This document shows, piece after piece, positions 35,355 through 44,483 of a stretch of DNA of 64,000 nucleotides. The translations under genes and the position numbers were made by a program. Under the pieces are notes generated by a model. It saw nothing but the letters and a program-made list of their open reading frames with translations. It was not told the DNA's origin and ran no database searches. Position 1 is the first letter of the stretch. Every line of letters begins with the position of its first letter. Origin of the DNA: Rhizobium sp. N324 (GTDB lineage Bacteria; Pseudomonadota; Alphaproteobacteria; Rhizobiales; Rhizobiaceae); the NCBI RefSeq assembly GCF_001664485.1, contig NZ_CP013630.1:1305001-1369000 (forward strand), in the 5' to 3' direction.

Positions 35355-36974
35355 ATGGCCACTCTTCAGATCGCCGCAAACAGCAATTCGCTCACGCGTC
35401 CCGCCGCTGCGGCGCCCGCGACACCCGGCGCCATCAGCCCGGTCCGCATGTGGATGGCCGTCGTCGGCTCGACGCTCGGCGCCTTCATGGCGGTCCTCAA
35501 CATTCAGATCGTCAATGCCTCGCTTGCCGATATCCAGGGCGCCATCGGCGCCGGCACGGATGACGGCGGCTGGATCTCGACCTCCTATCTGATCGCCGAG
35601 ATCGTCGTCATTCCGCTCAGCGCCTGGCTGGCGCGGGTCTTTTCGCTGCGCAGCTATCTGCTGGCCAACGCCATCCTGTTCCTGATCTTTTCCGTTGCCT
35701 GCGCCTTCGCGGCAAACCTGCAGCAGATGATCATCCTGCGCGCCATTCAGGGCTTTGCCGGCGGCGTGCTGATCCCGATGGCCTTCACCATCATCATCAC
35801 GCTGCTGCCCAAGGCCAAGCAGCCGATCGGCCTTGCCCTCTTTGCATTGTCAGCCACCTTCGCACCGGCGATCGGCCCGACGATCGGCGGTTATCTCACC
35901 GAGAACTGGGGCTGGGAATATATCTTCTACGTCAATCTGGTGCCCGGCGCGCTGATGGTCGGCCTGCTCTGGGCCTCGCTCGATCGGGCGCCGATGAACC
36001 TGAAGCTGCTCGCCAAGGGCGACTGGCCTGGTATCGTCACCATGGCGATCGGCCTGGCCGCTTTGCAGACCGTGCTGGAAGAGGGCAACAAGGAAGACTG
36101 GTTCGGCTCCGATTTCATCCTGCGCCTGTCGGTCATCGCGGCCGTCTCGCTGACGCTGTTCATCGTCATCGAGCTGAGAGCGGCTCATCCGCTCTTGAAC
36201 CTGCGTCTGCTGCTGCGGCGTAATTTCGGCTTCGGCATCGTCGCCAACTTCTTGCTCGGCATCGCGCTTTACGGTTCGGTCTTCGTGCTGCCGATCTATC
36301 TCACTCGCATCCAGGGCTATAATTCCGAGCAGATCGGCATGGTTCTCGCCTGGACCGGCATTCCGCAGCTGCTGCTGATCCCGCTGGTGCCGCGCCTGAT
36401 GAAGCGTTTCGATGTCCGCCTGCTGATCGTCGTCGGCTTTGCCCTGTTTGCCGCCTCGAACTTCATGAACGTGCACATGACCGGCGATTATGCCAGCGAC
36501 CAGCTCTTCTGGCCAAATATCGTCCGCGCCATCGGCCAGGCGCTGGTCTTCACGCCCCTTTCGGCGATCGCCACATCAGGCATCGAGCCGGAGAATGCCG
36601 GCTCGGCCTCCGCCCTCTTCAACATGATGCGCAATCTCGGCGGCGCCGTCGGCATCGCCTTGCTGCAGACCTTCCTGTCGAAGCGCGAGCAGTACCATTC
36701 GAACATTCTGACCAACTCGGTCTCGGTTTTCGAGGAAGCCACCCGCGATCGCATCGCCCGGCTTACCGGCTACTTCATGAGCCACGGCGTCAGCGACCAG
36801 GCGCTCGCCAGCCACAAGGCCGTCGTCGCCATCGCCCTCAAGATACGCAAGCAGGCCAATATCATGGCCTTCAGCGACGCCTTCTTTCTGCTCGGCGTTG
36901 CCCTCGTCGTCGCCCTGCTTGCGACCCTGCTTCTGAAGAAACCCGGTCAACTCGCGGGCGGCGGCGCCCACTAG
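35355..36974 (+). CDS. DHA2-family MFS drug efflux pump (EmrB-like)
   Basis: A 539-residue inner-membrane transporter with about 14 helices, the DHA2 number. Family motifs are visible: LNIQIVNASLADIQGAIGAG in helix 1, SAWLARVFSLRSY (motif A-like), RAIQGFAGGVLIP (motif B), and ATFAPAIGPTIGGYL (motif C, typical of antiporters). It should export hydrophobic drugs by proton antiport with the EmrA-like partner upstream. The start at 35355 gives MATLQIAANSNS; AAAGAGA precedes it. No outer-membrane TolC gene lies in the window. Confidence 0.92.
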   Translation: MATLQIAANSNSLTRPAAAAPATPGAISPVRMWMAVVGSTLGAFMAVLNIQIVNASLADIQGAIGAGTDDGGWISTSYLIAEIVVIPLSAWLARVFSLRSYLLANAILFLIFSVACAFAANLQQMIILRAIQGFAGGVLIPMAFTIIITLLPKAKQPIGLALFALSATFAPAIGPTIGGYLTENWGWEYIFYVNLVPGALMVGLLWASLDRAPMNLKLLAKGDWPGIVTMAIGLAALQTVLEEGNKEDWFGSDFILRLSVIAAVSLTLFIVIELRAAHPLLNLRLLLRRNFGFGIVANFLLGIALYGSVFVLPIYLTRIQGYNSEQIGMVLAWTGIPQLLLIPLVPRLMKRFDVRLLIVVGFALFAASNFMNVHMTGDYASDQLFWPNIVRAIGQALVFTPLSAIATSGIEPENAGSASALFNMMRNLGGAVGIALLQTFLSKREQYHSNILTNSVSVFEEATRDRIARLTGYFMSHGVSDQALASHKAVVAIALKIRKQANIMAFSDAFFLLGVALVVALLATLLLKKPGQLAGGGAH

Positions 36975-37004
36975 TCAGCGCCACCGCTTCAAGAAGGAGA
37001 AGCC

Positions 37005-38195
37005 ATGACAACCGCGATTCATGTCCCGAATTCCGCAAGGCAGAGTAATGCCGTCAATGCCGGAGCGCTGCTCGCTATCATCGAATGGCTCTCCGGCGAC
37101 GAATGCCATGCGCTCGACGAAGCAGGTCTTGTCTCCGGCCTCGGCCGCCGGCTTCAGGCGCTCGGCCTGCCTGTCGACCGGATGACCCTGCATCTGATGA
37201 CGCTGCATCCTGAGCTCGTCGGGCGCACCATTGCCTGGGCGCCGGGCGAGCCGGTCGAGATCCACGACCGCGAACACGGCGCGCGCGTCGCCATAGCAAA
37301 CACGCCGCTGCGCAAGGTCATGGAAACCCGCGAGCCGCTGGTCGTCGGCCCCGGCGAAAGCATCCATGGCCGCTGGCAGCATATCGACGTCTTCGCCGAT
37401 CGCGGTCTGATGCAACTGATGATCGCGCCGCTCTGCAATATCGATGGACCGGTCGGCGCTGCCGTCTTCGCCACGCGACGGCCGGTTGGCTTCACCGCCT
37501 CCGAACGTCAGGCGATCGAGCGCATCCTGCCGGCGCTGCGCAACACCAGCGAGCTGCGCATTCTTCGCCAGGTCGAGCTCAGCCTGCTCGATACCCATGT
37601 CGGCCCGCTGACCGCAAGCCGGATCCTCGCCGGCCGCATCCGCCAGGGCGAGATCGAATCGATGGAGGCGGCACTGCTGCTTTGCGATCTGCGCGGCTTT
37701 ACCGAGCTGTCGAACCGGCTGCCCGGAAGTACCGTGCTCGGGCTGCTCAACGCCTATTTCGACAGGATCGTGCCGGCGATCACCCGGGAAGGCGGCGAAC
37801 TGCTGAAATTCATGGGCGACGCCGTGCTTGCCTTCTTTCCGAACTACGCCGCGGCCCATTCCTGCGGCGCCGCTCTTGCTGCCGCCCGCGACATCCTCGA
37901 TGAGATCGACCATTTCCAGTACGAAGGCATCGGCGTGAAGGCCGGCATTGCGCTCCATTACGGCGAGGTCAGCTACGGCAATATCGGCTCCGGCCGCCGC
38001 CTCGACTTCACCCTCATCGGCCGCGATGTCAACCTGGTCAGCCGCATCCAGACCGCCTGCGGCGAATTGGGAGAGGCTCTGTTGATGTCAGAGCCGTTCC
38101 GCCGAGAGGCCGGGGCAGGGGGCGCGGTGTCGGTCGGGGCGCACGGGTTGAAGGGGTTTGCCGAGCCAGTGGAGCTATTTACGATTGTGCGGTAG
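37005..38195 (+). CDS. Class III adenylate/guanylate cyclase
   Basis: A 396-residue soluble protein. Residues 25-190 look like a GAF-type sensor domain (LMIAPLCNIDGPVGAAVFATR). The C-terminal class III catalytic domain keeps both metal aspartates, Asp228 in LLCDLRGFTELS and Asp272 in KFMGDAVLAFF. LLKFMGD supplies a Lys and LDFTLIGRDVNLVSRIQ an Asp/Asn/Arg set, as in adenylate cyclases. It therefore looks active, most likely making cAMP. Rhizobia carry many such cyclases. It follows the EmrB gene by 30 bp on the same strand; AAGGAGAA precedes the ATG. Confidence 0.88.
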   Translation: MTTAIHVPNSARQSNAVNAGALLAIIEWLSGDECHALDEAGLVSGLGRRLQALGLPVDRMTLHLMTLHPELVGRTIAWAPGEPVEIHDREHGARVAIANTPLRKVMETREPLVVGPGESIHGRWQHIDVFADRGLMQLMIAPLCNIDGPVGAAVFATRRPVGFTASERQAIERILPALRNTSELRILRQVELSLLDTHVGPLTASRILAGRIRQGEIESMEAALLLCDLRGFTELSNRLPGSTVLGLLNAYFDRIVPAITREGGELLKFMGDAVLAFFPNYAAAHSCGAALAAARDILDEIDHFQYEGIGVKAGIALHYGEVSYGNIGSGRRLDFTLIGRDVNLVSRIQTACGELGEALLMSEPFRREAGAGGAVSVGAHGLKGFAEPVELFTIVR

Positions 38196-38205
38196 GTGTC
38201 GCGTC

Positions 38206-38346
38206 CGCCCCTCATCCGCCTGCCGGCACCTTCTCCCCGTAAAACAGGGAGAAGGGGATCTGCCGCGACCTCTCAGTTCCCCGCAGACCTTTCGCAAGGC
38301 ACGTCCCCTCTCCCCGTTTTACGGGGAGAGGGCTAGGGTGAGGGGC
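38206..38346. repeat. RIME-type intergenic mosaic element
   Basis: It begins GCCCCTCATCCGCCTGCCGG and ends GGGCTAGGGTGAGGGGC, with the palindromes CTTCTCCCCGTAAAACAGGGAGAA and CCCCGTTTTACGGGG (read here as paired arms). It lies between the cyclase stop and nadE, so it is probably transcribed as 3' UTR of the cyclase. Confidence 0.88.
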
Positions 38347-38435
38347 ATCTTGCTGGTAGGGAAGCCTCTTACTTACCCTCCCCGCATCTTTCCGCCATAG
38401 TGCCCGCCAACCCCACAAAACCGAGAAAGAACCCC

Positions 38436-39269
38436 ATGACCGTGCTGTCCGACGAACAAGGTGAGATCATCCGTGAACTGGGCGTTGCCGCCGACATCGA
38501 TCCCGAGCGCGAGATCGCGCGGCGAACCAATTTTCTCAAGGATTATCTCGTCGCCTCAGGGCTGCGCGGCTTTGTCCTCGGCATCAGCGGCGGCGTCGAT
38601 TCGCTGACGGCCGCCTTGCTGGCGCAGAAGGCGGTGCGCGAGCTGCGTGATAGCGGCCATACGGCGGAATTTATTGCCGTGCGTCTTCCCTATGGCGTCC
38701 AGGCTGATGAGGCCGATGCGCAGAGGGCGCTCGCAACGATCGGCGCCGATCGTTCGGTAGTGGTCAACATCAAGGCGGCGGCGGATGCGATGCTGGCCGC
38801 CGCTCAGGACGGCGGCCTCGCTTTCGCCGATGCCGGCCGGCAGGATTTCATCCTCGGCAACATCAAGGCCCGCCAGCGCATGATCGCCCAGTTCGCCTTG
38901 GCCGGTGCGCTCGGCGGCCTCGTCATCGGCACCGACCATGCCGCCGAGGCGGTGATGGGCTTCTTCACCAAGTTCGGTGACGGCGCTGCCGATATCCTGC
39001 CGCTCGCCGGGCTCAACAAGCGCCGTGTGCGCCTGCTGGCAAAGCGGCTCGGCGCTCCGGACGAACTGGTCTTCAAGGTTCCCACAGCCGATCTAGAGGA
39101 CCAGCGGCCGCTGCGCCCCGACGAGGAGGCCTATGGCGTCAGCTATGACGAGATCGACGACTTCCTCGAAGGCAAGCCGGTCGGCGAGATCGCTCGCCGA
39201 CGCATCCTCGCTGCCTATCGCGCCACCGCCCACAAGCGCGCGCTGCCGGTGGCCGTCAACACGCTCTGA
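38436..39269 (+). CDS. nadE: NAD(+) synthase, ammonia-type
   Basis: A 277-residue enzyme joining ammonia to deamido-NAD, the last step of NAD synthesis. The N-type ATP pyrophosphatase P-loop is [14 protein letters not shown] (SGGxDS); [19 protein letters not shown] and [16 protein letters not shown] are characteristic NadE blocks. There is no glutaminase domain, so it should use free ammonia. The start at 38436 gives [16 protein letters not shown]. Many rhizobia also hold a longer glutamine-dependent NadE elsewhere, so this may be one of two. Confidence 0.92.
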   Translation: MTVLSDEQGEIIRELGVAADIDPEREIARRTNFLKDYLVASGLRGFVLGISGGVDSLTAALLAQKAVRELRDSGHTAEFIAVRLPYGVQADEADAQRALATIGADRSVVVNIKAAADAMLAAAQDGGLAFADAGRQDFILGNIKARQRMIAQFALAGALGGLVIGTDHAAEAVMGFFTKFGDGAADILPLAGLNKRRVRLLAKRLGAPDELVFKVPTADLEDQRPLRPDEEAYGVSYDEIDDFLEGKPVGEIARRRILAAYRATAHKRALPVAVNTL

Positions 39270-39275
39270 TGGGCG

Positions 39276-39959
39276 TTACGGCCTGACCGGCGAGCCCGTG
39301 CGCCCGGACGAGGCGACATAGGCATGCGGCGCGAAGAAGACACCGCCGGCATCGAAGGCTTCGAGATCTTCGGCCTGCATCGCCGCGCGCACCTTCGGAC
39401 GCCCCGCCACACGGGCCATGAAGCCGTGCAGCGCCGGCCATTGCTTGAGATCGATGTCGATCCAGGGCGACCAGTTCAGGCAGACGAAGAGATAGGCGTC
39501 CGCCACGGTGAAGGCATCGCCGGTGAGATAGGGGCCGGCAAGACGGCCGTTCAGCCAGGAAAGCCGCTTGGCGATCAGTGCGCGGATCGGCTCATGCACG
39601 CTCGCATAAAGCGGGTTGAAGAGCAGCACCATCGGCTTGTGCAGCTCGGCGGTGATGAAGTTCAGATAGGATTGCACCTCGTTGCGGCTGAGATTGCCGA
39701 CTTCGGGCAGCATCGCTGATCCCTGCGGAACGCTGTCGGCGAGGAACTGCACGATCGCCGGCCCCTCGGTCAGCACCTTGCCGTCGTCGAGCACCAACGC
39801 CGGCACATAGCCGTTGCCGTTGATGGCGAGATAGTCCTTGCCGTCGCTCGCCCGGTGGGTTTCCCGGTCGACCTCGACGAGTTCGATATCGAGCCCCAGC
39901 TCCCGGCAGACGATATGCGGCGAAAGCGAGCAGGCGGCGGCGTTCATATAGAGTTTCAT
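39276..39959 (-). CDS. Glutathione S-transferase family protein
   Basis: A 227-residue GST. The N-terminal thioredoxin-like domain begins MKLYMNAAACSLSPHIVCREL, where the AACSLSPH element is typical of beta-class GSTs (catalytic Cys10). The cis-Pro in NGNGYVPAL and TEGPAIVQFLAD bind glutathione. A helical C-terminal domain has YLTGDAFTVADAYLF. GAGAGGAAAT precedes the ATG. It is divergent from a TetR gene, with strong inverted-repeat arms between, so it is probably induced when TetR binds its ligand. The substrate is unknown. Confidence 0.92.
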   Translation of the reverse strand: MKLYMNAAACSLSPHIVCRELGLDIELVEVDRETHRASDGKDYLAINGNGYVPALVLDDGKVLTEGPAIVQFLADSVPQGSAMLPEVGNLSRNEVQSYLNFITAELHKPMVLLFNPLYASVHEPIRALIAKRLSWLNGRLAGPYLTGDAFTVADAYLFVCLNWSPWIDIDLKQWPALHGFMARVAGRPKVRAAMQAEDLEAFDAGGVFFAPHAYVASSGRTGSPVRP

Positions 39960-40029
39960 GGCGATTTCCTCTCTCAATTCCTCTCTGGGCGCAGGCGGTC
40001 GATGCCGTCTGCCAAGGTCGTTGAACATC

Positions 40030-40083
40030 TGTACTGTTTCGCATAAAATAACTTTGGTCAAGAATTTAATGCGAGACGGTACA
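40030..40083. promoter_or_regulatory. Candidate TetR operator with 15-bp inverted arms
   Basis: TGTACTGTTTCGCAT (40030-40044) and ATGCGAGACGGTACA (40069-40083) are inverted copies matching at 13 of 15 positions, 24 bp apart. The right arm ends 4 bp before the tetR ATG. The layout suggests a pair of half-sites or two operators controlling both tetR and the GST gene. Confidence 0.75.
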
Positions 40084-40087
40084 AAAT

Positions 40088-40699
40088 ATGAAGGATGAAA
40101 AGAAGCGCGGCCGCCCGAGGGGCTTCGACGCCAAGGCAGCACTCGGCAAGGCGCGCGACGTTTTCTGGGACAGGGGCTTTGCCGCCGCCTCGCTCGACAA
40201 TCTCAGCGCGGCGACCAATCTCAATCGCCCAAGCCTTTACGGCGCCTTCGGCGACAAGGAGGATCTCTATCTCGATACGCTGGAAGGCTATCGGCAGGAC
40301 GGCATGGATGCGCTGGCCGCGGCCCTCGATCCGTCACTCCCGTTGCGAGATAATCTCGCCCGCGTCTATGCGGGCGCACTGGCCGTCTATCTGCATGGTG
40401 AAACTGCCGCCCGCGGCTGTCTGCTGATCGGCACGGCGACGGTCGAGGCGGTCGAGCGTGAACGGGTCCGCGAGGTGCTCGGCCGCAGCCTCAGCGATTT
40501 CGACGGCGAGATCGAAAAGCGCATGCGCCTTGCCGTCGAACGTGGCGAGCTTCCCGAGAGCGCCGATCCGCAGATGCTGGCAAGGCTCGCCTCCGCCGTC
40601 ATGCATTCGCTTGCCGTGCGCGCCCGCGCCGGGGACAGCCGCGAGACGCTGGAAGCGATCGCCCGCTCCGGCGTCGAACTGATCTGCGGACGCTCCTAA
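40088..40699 (+). CDS. TetR family transcriptional repressor
   Basis: A 203-residue regulator. A basic N-terminus (KDEKKRGRPRGFD) precedes the helix-turn-helix ASLDNLSAATNLNRPSLYGAFGDKEDLY, typical of TetR. The ligand domain is helical, with GCLLIGTATVEAVERERV as in the AcrR/RutR-like subgroup. Leader space is short, since the candidate operator ends just before the ATG; it may be translated with little or no leader. Its 3' end overlaps by 4 bp the convergent MFS gene. Confidence 0.9.
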   Translation: MKDEKKRGRPRGFDAKAALGKARDVFWDRGFAAASLDNLSAATNLNRPSLYGAFGDKEDLYLDTLEGYRQDGMDALAAALDPSLPLRDNLARVYAGALAVYLHGETAARGCLLIGTATVEAVERERVREVLGRSLSDFDGEIEKRMRLAVERGELPESADPQMLARLASAVMHSLAVRARAGDSRETLEAIARSGVELICGRS

Positions 40700-41937
40700 G
40701 CTGAGCCTGGTGACTTCTGATCGCGCGGCCGCACCAGCCAGGCATAGGCAGCACCGGCGACCAGCAGCACCGAGGTGCCGAGGAAAACCGCCCGCATGCC
40801 GATATGCCCGCCGACAAAGCCGCCGAGGATGGGACCGGCCACCTGGCCGACATATTGCGAGGAAATGGAAAAGCCGAGAATGCTGCCCGCCGCACTGTCC
40901 GGCACGCTGTGGCGGATGACGGCGGCGATGCAGGGCAGCAGCCCGCCAAGCGCCGCGCCCATCAGGAAGCGCAGGACGATTAGCTGCCAGGCGCTGGTGA
41001 CGAAGGCCTGCGGGATCAGCAGCAGCCCGGCGACGGCGAGCGCGCCTGAGATCACCGGCCAGTGGCCGATCCTATCGGCAAGCCGGCCGAGCCATGAGGC
41101 CGAAAGAATGCTGCCGAGGGCGGCGGCCGACATGACGATGCCGGAGATCATCGTCACCTCATCGGCGGCCGGCACGATCTGCGCGACATAGACGGTGATG
41201 ATCGGTTCGATCGACATATTGGCGAACATCAACAGCATGCCGGTCGCCAGCATGGCGATCACCGGTCGCCTATCGCTGATGGATTTCCAGCCGCCGCTTG
41301 CCTTGGCAGCCTGTTTGCGGGCCGGCGATTTCTCCTCCTTGATCAGCAGGGCGGTGGCGAGAAAGGCGAGGAAGATCATCGCCCCGGCGGCGAGAAACGT
41401 GCCGCGAATGCCGATGATAGGCGGCAGCGCCCCTCCGATCAGCGGCCCGACGAGATTGCCGGCCATGATGCCGGAGGAGAGCACGCCGAGCGCCCAGGCC
41501 GAGCGGTCTTTCGGCGTCTGCGTCGCCACCAGCACCATCGATCCGGAGGAATAACCGCCGGCAAGCCCGACGAAGAGGCGCAGCGCCACCAGCTGCCAGA
41601 CATTGCCGGCCATGCCCATCAGCGAGATCGCCACCGTCATGCCGAGACTGGCGCGCACCAGCATCAGCTTGCGGCCGTAAATATCGCCGAGCCGGCCCCA
41701 GAGCGGCGCAACGAGCGCGGCGGCCAGGAAGGTGGCGCCATAGGCGATGCCCGACCATTGCACGATCGCCGCATGGTCGGCCACACCGAGTTCCTCGACA
41801 TAGAGCGGCAGGAAGGGAAGCAGCAGCGTCATCGCCACGATCGTCGTGAAGGAGCCGATCAGCGAGACCGCGAGGTTGCGCTTCCAGTGTATCGAGCCTG
41901 CTTTAACGCTCGCCGCGTCCAATTGCGTATCGGTCAT
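40696..41937 (-). CDS. MFS transporter, multidrug-type
   Basis: A 413-residue transporter with about 12 helices. GRLGDIYGRKLMLVRASLG is the family's motif A between helices 2 and 3, and RLFVGLAGGYSSGS fits motif B. Helix 7 region VTMISGIVMSAAALGSI and a second motif-A-like SWLGRLADRIGHWP support MdtG/MFS-DHA1-type drug export. I chose the ATG at 41937 (GAGG 6 nt upstream); 28 extra residues upstream would be non-family. Substrate unknown. It converges on tetR with a 4-bp overlap. Confidence 0.88.
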   Translation of the reverse strand: MTDTQLDAASVKAGSIHWKRNLAVSLIGSFTTIVAMTLLLPFLPLYVEELGVADHAAIVQWSGIAYGATFLAAALVAPLWGRLGDIYGRKLMLVRASLGMTVAISLMGMAGNVWQLVALRLFVGLAGGYSSGSMVLVATQTPKDRSAWALGVLSSGIMAGNLVGPLIGGALPPIIGIRGTFLAAGAMIFLAFLATALLIKEEKSPARKQAAKASGGWKSISDRRPVIAMLATGMLLMFANMSIEPIITVYVAQIVPAADEVTMISGIVMSAAALGSILSASWLGRLADRIGHWPVISGALAVAGLLLIPQAFVTSAWQLIVLRFLMGAALGGLLPCIAAVIRHSVPDSAAGSILGFSISSQYVGQVAGPILGGFVGGHIGMRAVFLGTSVLLVAGAAYAWLVRPRDQKSPGSA

Positions 41938-42044
41938 TCCTTGCCTCGGCGTCGATCCCGCGCAATTGCGCCGAAACTGGATCATTTGAGGTAAATGTGC
42001 TAAACCGATTGCGTGATGCAATCGGTTAATCGGAGGATATTGCC

Positions 42045-42380
42045 ATGAACGATATGCGCACGAGGCAGCAGACCGTCCGCGATCTCTACGCTGCCTATCT
42101 GGATGACCGCAAGGATAAAGTCGGCGCCATGCTGACGGAGGATTTCACCTTCTCCAGCCCGCGCGACGACCATATCGACCGGGCGACCTATTTCGAACGC
42201 TGCTGGCCGAAACAGCCGGTCTTCCGCGCTATCACGATCGAATTCCTGGCGGTCGAAGGCGACGAGGCGGTTGTTCGCTATCGTGCCGATAAACTCGATG
42301 GCGGCAGCTTCGCCAACATCGAGAGCCTGCGCTTCCGCGGTGAGAAGATCGCTTCCGTGGAGGTCTATTTCGGCCGGTAG
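42045..42380 (+). CDS. SnoaL-like / nuclear transport factor 2 family protein
   Basis: A 111-residue single NTF2-like cone fold: an N-terminal helix with TVRDLYAAYLDDRKDKVGAML, EDFTFSSPRDDHIDR, FRAITIEFLAVEGDEAVVRYRAD and IESLRFRGEKIASVEVYFGR. Such proteins bind or isomerise small molecules; no specific catalytic set can be named. CGGAGG precedes the ATG. It is divergent from the MFS gene, with about 107 bp between. Confidence 0.85.
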   Translation: MNDMRTRQQTVRDLYAAYLDDRKDKVGAMLTEDFTFSSPRDDHIDRATYFERCWPKQPVFRAITIEFLAVEGDEAVVRYRADKLDGGSFANIESLRFRGEKIASVEVYFGR

Positions 42381-42395
42381 TCCGGGCGGTGCCGT

Positions 42396-43127
42396 TTAAA
42401 GAAGCCGTATCGCCGAAGTGGCGATGATGACCATCGAGACCGCCACCATCAGCGCCCGCACCGGCAGCCGCTTGACGAGGATGGCGCCGAAAGGGGCGGC
42501 GATGACGCCGCCGATGATCAGGCCGATCGCCGAATTGAGTTCCGACCAGCCGAGCGTCAGGATGAAGGTCAGCGAAATCGTCAGCGTCACCGCGAATTCG
42601 GTGAAGTTGGTCGAACCGATCACCCGCTTGAGATCATGGCCGCGCCCGACGAGCGTGCTGGTGACGACAGGTCCCCAACCGCCGCCGCCGATCGCATCGA
42701 GCACGCCGCCGCAAAAGCCGACGGGCGGCACCGCCCAGTCGCGCACCTCGCGCCTGCCCGGCGGCCGAAAGGCCTTGTAGAGGATCAACAGGCCGATGGC
42801 GATCAGATAGGCCGACACGAAGGGCGCGATCACCTTGCCGTCGATATTGGCCAGCAGATAGGCGCCGATCGCGCCGCCGATCATGCCGGCCGGTGCCAGC
42901 CGCGCCACCAGCCGCCAGTCGACATTGCGATGATAGGCATGCGAGATCCCCGATGCGGCGGTCGTGAACATCTCCGTCACATGCGTCATGGCGCTGGCAT
43001 TGGCAGCCGGCACGCCGAAGGCGAGAAGGCTCGTCGTCGACAGCACGCCGAAGGCCATGCCGAGCGCGCCGTCGACGATCTGCGCGCAGAAGCCCACCAC
43101 GATGAAAAAGAAGATGTCCGATGTCAT
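42396..43127 (-). CDS. TauE/SafE-family sulfite/organosulfonate exporter
   Basis: A 243-residue membrane protein with about eight hydrophobic helices. Family marks are GFCAQIVDGALGMAFGVLST near the start and GFCGGVLDAIGGGGWGPVVT in the second half, the paired repeats of TauE. It should move sulfite, sulfonates or related anions; the substrate is not evident. It lies between an NTF2-like and a methyltransferase gene and has no sulfur genes near. ATG start at 43127. Confidence 0.9.
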   Translation of the reverse strand: MTSDIFFFIVVGFCAQIVDGALGMAFGVLSTTSLLAFGVPAANASAMTHVTEMFTTAASGISHAYHRNVDWRLVARLAPAGMIGGAIGAYLLANIDGKVIAPFVSAYLIAIGLLILYKAFRPPGRREVRDWAVPPVGFCGGVLDAIGGGGWGPVVTSTLVGRGHDLKRVIGSTNFTEFAVTLTISLTFILTLGWSELNSAIGLIIGGVIAAPFGAILVKRLPVRALMVAVSMVIIATSAIRLL

Positions 43128-43185
43128 GCGGTCCCCTCAGGCGAACGGTAGCATCAGAATCCGCGATGCGGGAAAAATTTTGGTA

Positions 43186-43839
43186 TCAGGCGGAAAGTCC
43201 GCGTTGCTTCAGCCGGACGATCTTGAAGAAACCGTTCGGAAAGACCGGCAGAATCTCGGCAGCGGAAAAATCGCCGCGCCGCTCGGCCCAGGCAATGATG
43301 CGGTGGATGCGGAAGGCGGAGGACCAGCCGATGTGACGCACCAGCGGCGCCACCGCCGCCTCGATCGCGCCCTGCAGGCCGGCGCCGTCGCCAAGCTTGC
43401 TGGCGAGGATGATCTCACCGCCCGGCCGCAGCACCCTGGCGCATTCGTCGAGCGCCCGCTCGGGCTCGGGGATCAAGGTGATGACGAAGGGCAGGCAAAC
43501 CGCATCGAAAGACCGGTCGGCAAAGGCGAGCGCATGCGCATCCATCACCTCCAGCGCCTCGACATGCTGCAGCTTGTCGCGCCGTACCTTTTCGCGTGCC
43601 CGCGCGATCATGTGTTCGGAAATGTCGATGCCGGTCACCCGGCAGCGGCTGGGATAGTGGCCGAGCGTCAGGCCGGTGCCGACGCCGACCTCCAGAATAT
43701 CGGTGCCGGCCGCAGCGGCGAGCGCGGCAAGCTTGCGGTGGCCGTCACTGAGGATGCCGCGATAGACACGGTCATAGACCGGCGCCCAGCGCTGATAGAT
43801 TTTCTGCTGATCGTCCGCCCTGCCGCGAATCGCTGCCAT
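43186..43839 (-). CDS. Class I SAM methyltransferase, PmtA-like
   Basis: A 217-residue enzyme with SAM motif ILEVGVGTGLTLGHYP, GIDISEHMIARAREKV, and AFADRSFDAVCLPFVITLIP. YDRVYRGILSDGHRK and LDECARVLRPGGEIILASKLG strongly recall the rhizobial phosphatidylethanolamine N-methyltransferase PmtA type, which makes phosphatidylcholine. I hold back the symbol because related paralogues exist. GGGAGGTGCGGG lies right before the ATG at 43839; the longer open frame upstream lacks a good start. No membrane segment. Confidence 0.8.
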   Translation of the reverse strand: MAAIRGRADDQQKIYQRWAPVYDRVYRGILSDGHRKLAALAAAAGTDILEVGVGTGLTLGHYPSRCRVTGIDISEHMIARAREKVRRDKLQHVEALEVMDAHALAFADRSFDAVCLPFVITLIPEPERALDECARVLRPGGEIILASKLGDGAGLQGAIEAAVAPLVRHIGWSSAFRIHRIIAWAERRGDFSAAEILPVFPNGFFKIVRLKQRGLSA

Positions 43840-43864
43840 CCCGCACCTCCCTGAAGCCCAGTCC

Positions 43865-44272
43865 TCAACTCCTAAGGGTAGCGTCCGGTTCCCCCAGAAA
43901 TGTGACGGAAGGCACATATTCGCAGAGCGGATCGTACCGGGCAGCCCATCTTGCCGGCGCGAGACCAAGTTTCTTGGGGTCGAGTTCGCTGCCGATCTCG
44001 ACGGTTTTCTTCTGCTTGTCGTAGACGCAGATCTGCGCGACCAGTCCCTTGGCGCCCTTCGGCTTTCCCGTCACCAAAGCCAGTCCGTAATGGCTGGTGC
44101 CGAAGGGATCGACGCTGGCCGCAGGGTTTTCGATCGCGACAGCCGCCGTCTTGCACTTGGCTTCGACGTCGGCTGCCAGCTGTTTCCAGGCATCGTCCGA
44201 GGAGGCATGCACTGGTCCCGAAAGCAGAGGAAGTGCTGCCATGACCAGCAGCGGGATTATATTCCTGTTCAT
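43865..44272 (-). CDS. Secreted hypothetical protein
   Basis: A 135-residue protein with a Sec signal peptide, MNRNIIPLLVMAALPLLSGP then VHASS. The mature part has four Cys-free stretches plus Cys in EAKCKTAAV, AQICVYD and DPLCEYV, which may form a disulfide. GGAGATCAAT precedes the ATG at 44272. It is probably soluble in the periplasm. Similar small proteins occur in Rhizobium, but I know no function. It lies between the methyltransferase and the SOD promoter, divergent from the latter. Confidence 0.78.
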   Translation of the reverse strand: MNRNIIPLLVMAALPLLSGPVHASSDDAWKQLAADVEAKCKTAAVAIENPAASVDPFGTSHYGLALVTGKPKGAKGLVAQICVYDKQKKTVEIGSELDPKKLGLAPARWAARYDPLCEYVPSVTFLGEPDATLRS

Positions 44273-44483
44273 ATTGATCTCCATTGCGGTGTGTCGCCGG
44301 GGAAGCGGCTTTCAAGGCGGACATCCCGGGCGATTTTCCCGCCCGATTCCAGCCCGGCAACTGAGGCAAATTTTCCTCCGACGGATCGTTTTTTGACATT
44401 TCGCCGGTTGCCTCTCCCCCTTTCCCCTCCTATGTTCCGCCTCACCTGCCGATGACGCAATCTATTGCAAGAGGAGATCTGAT

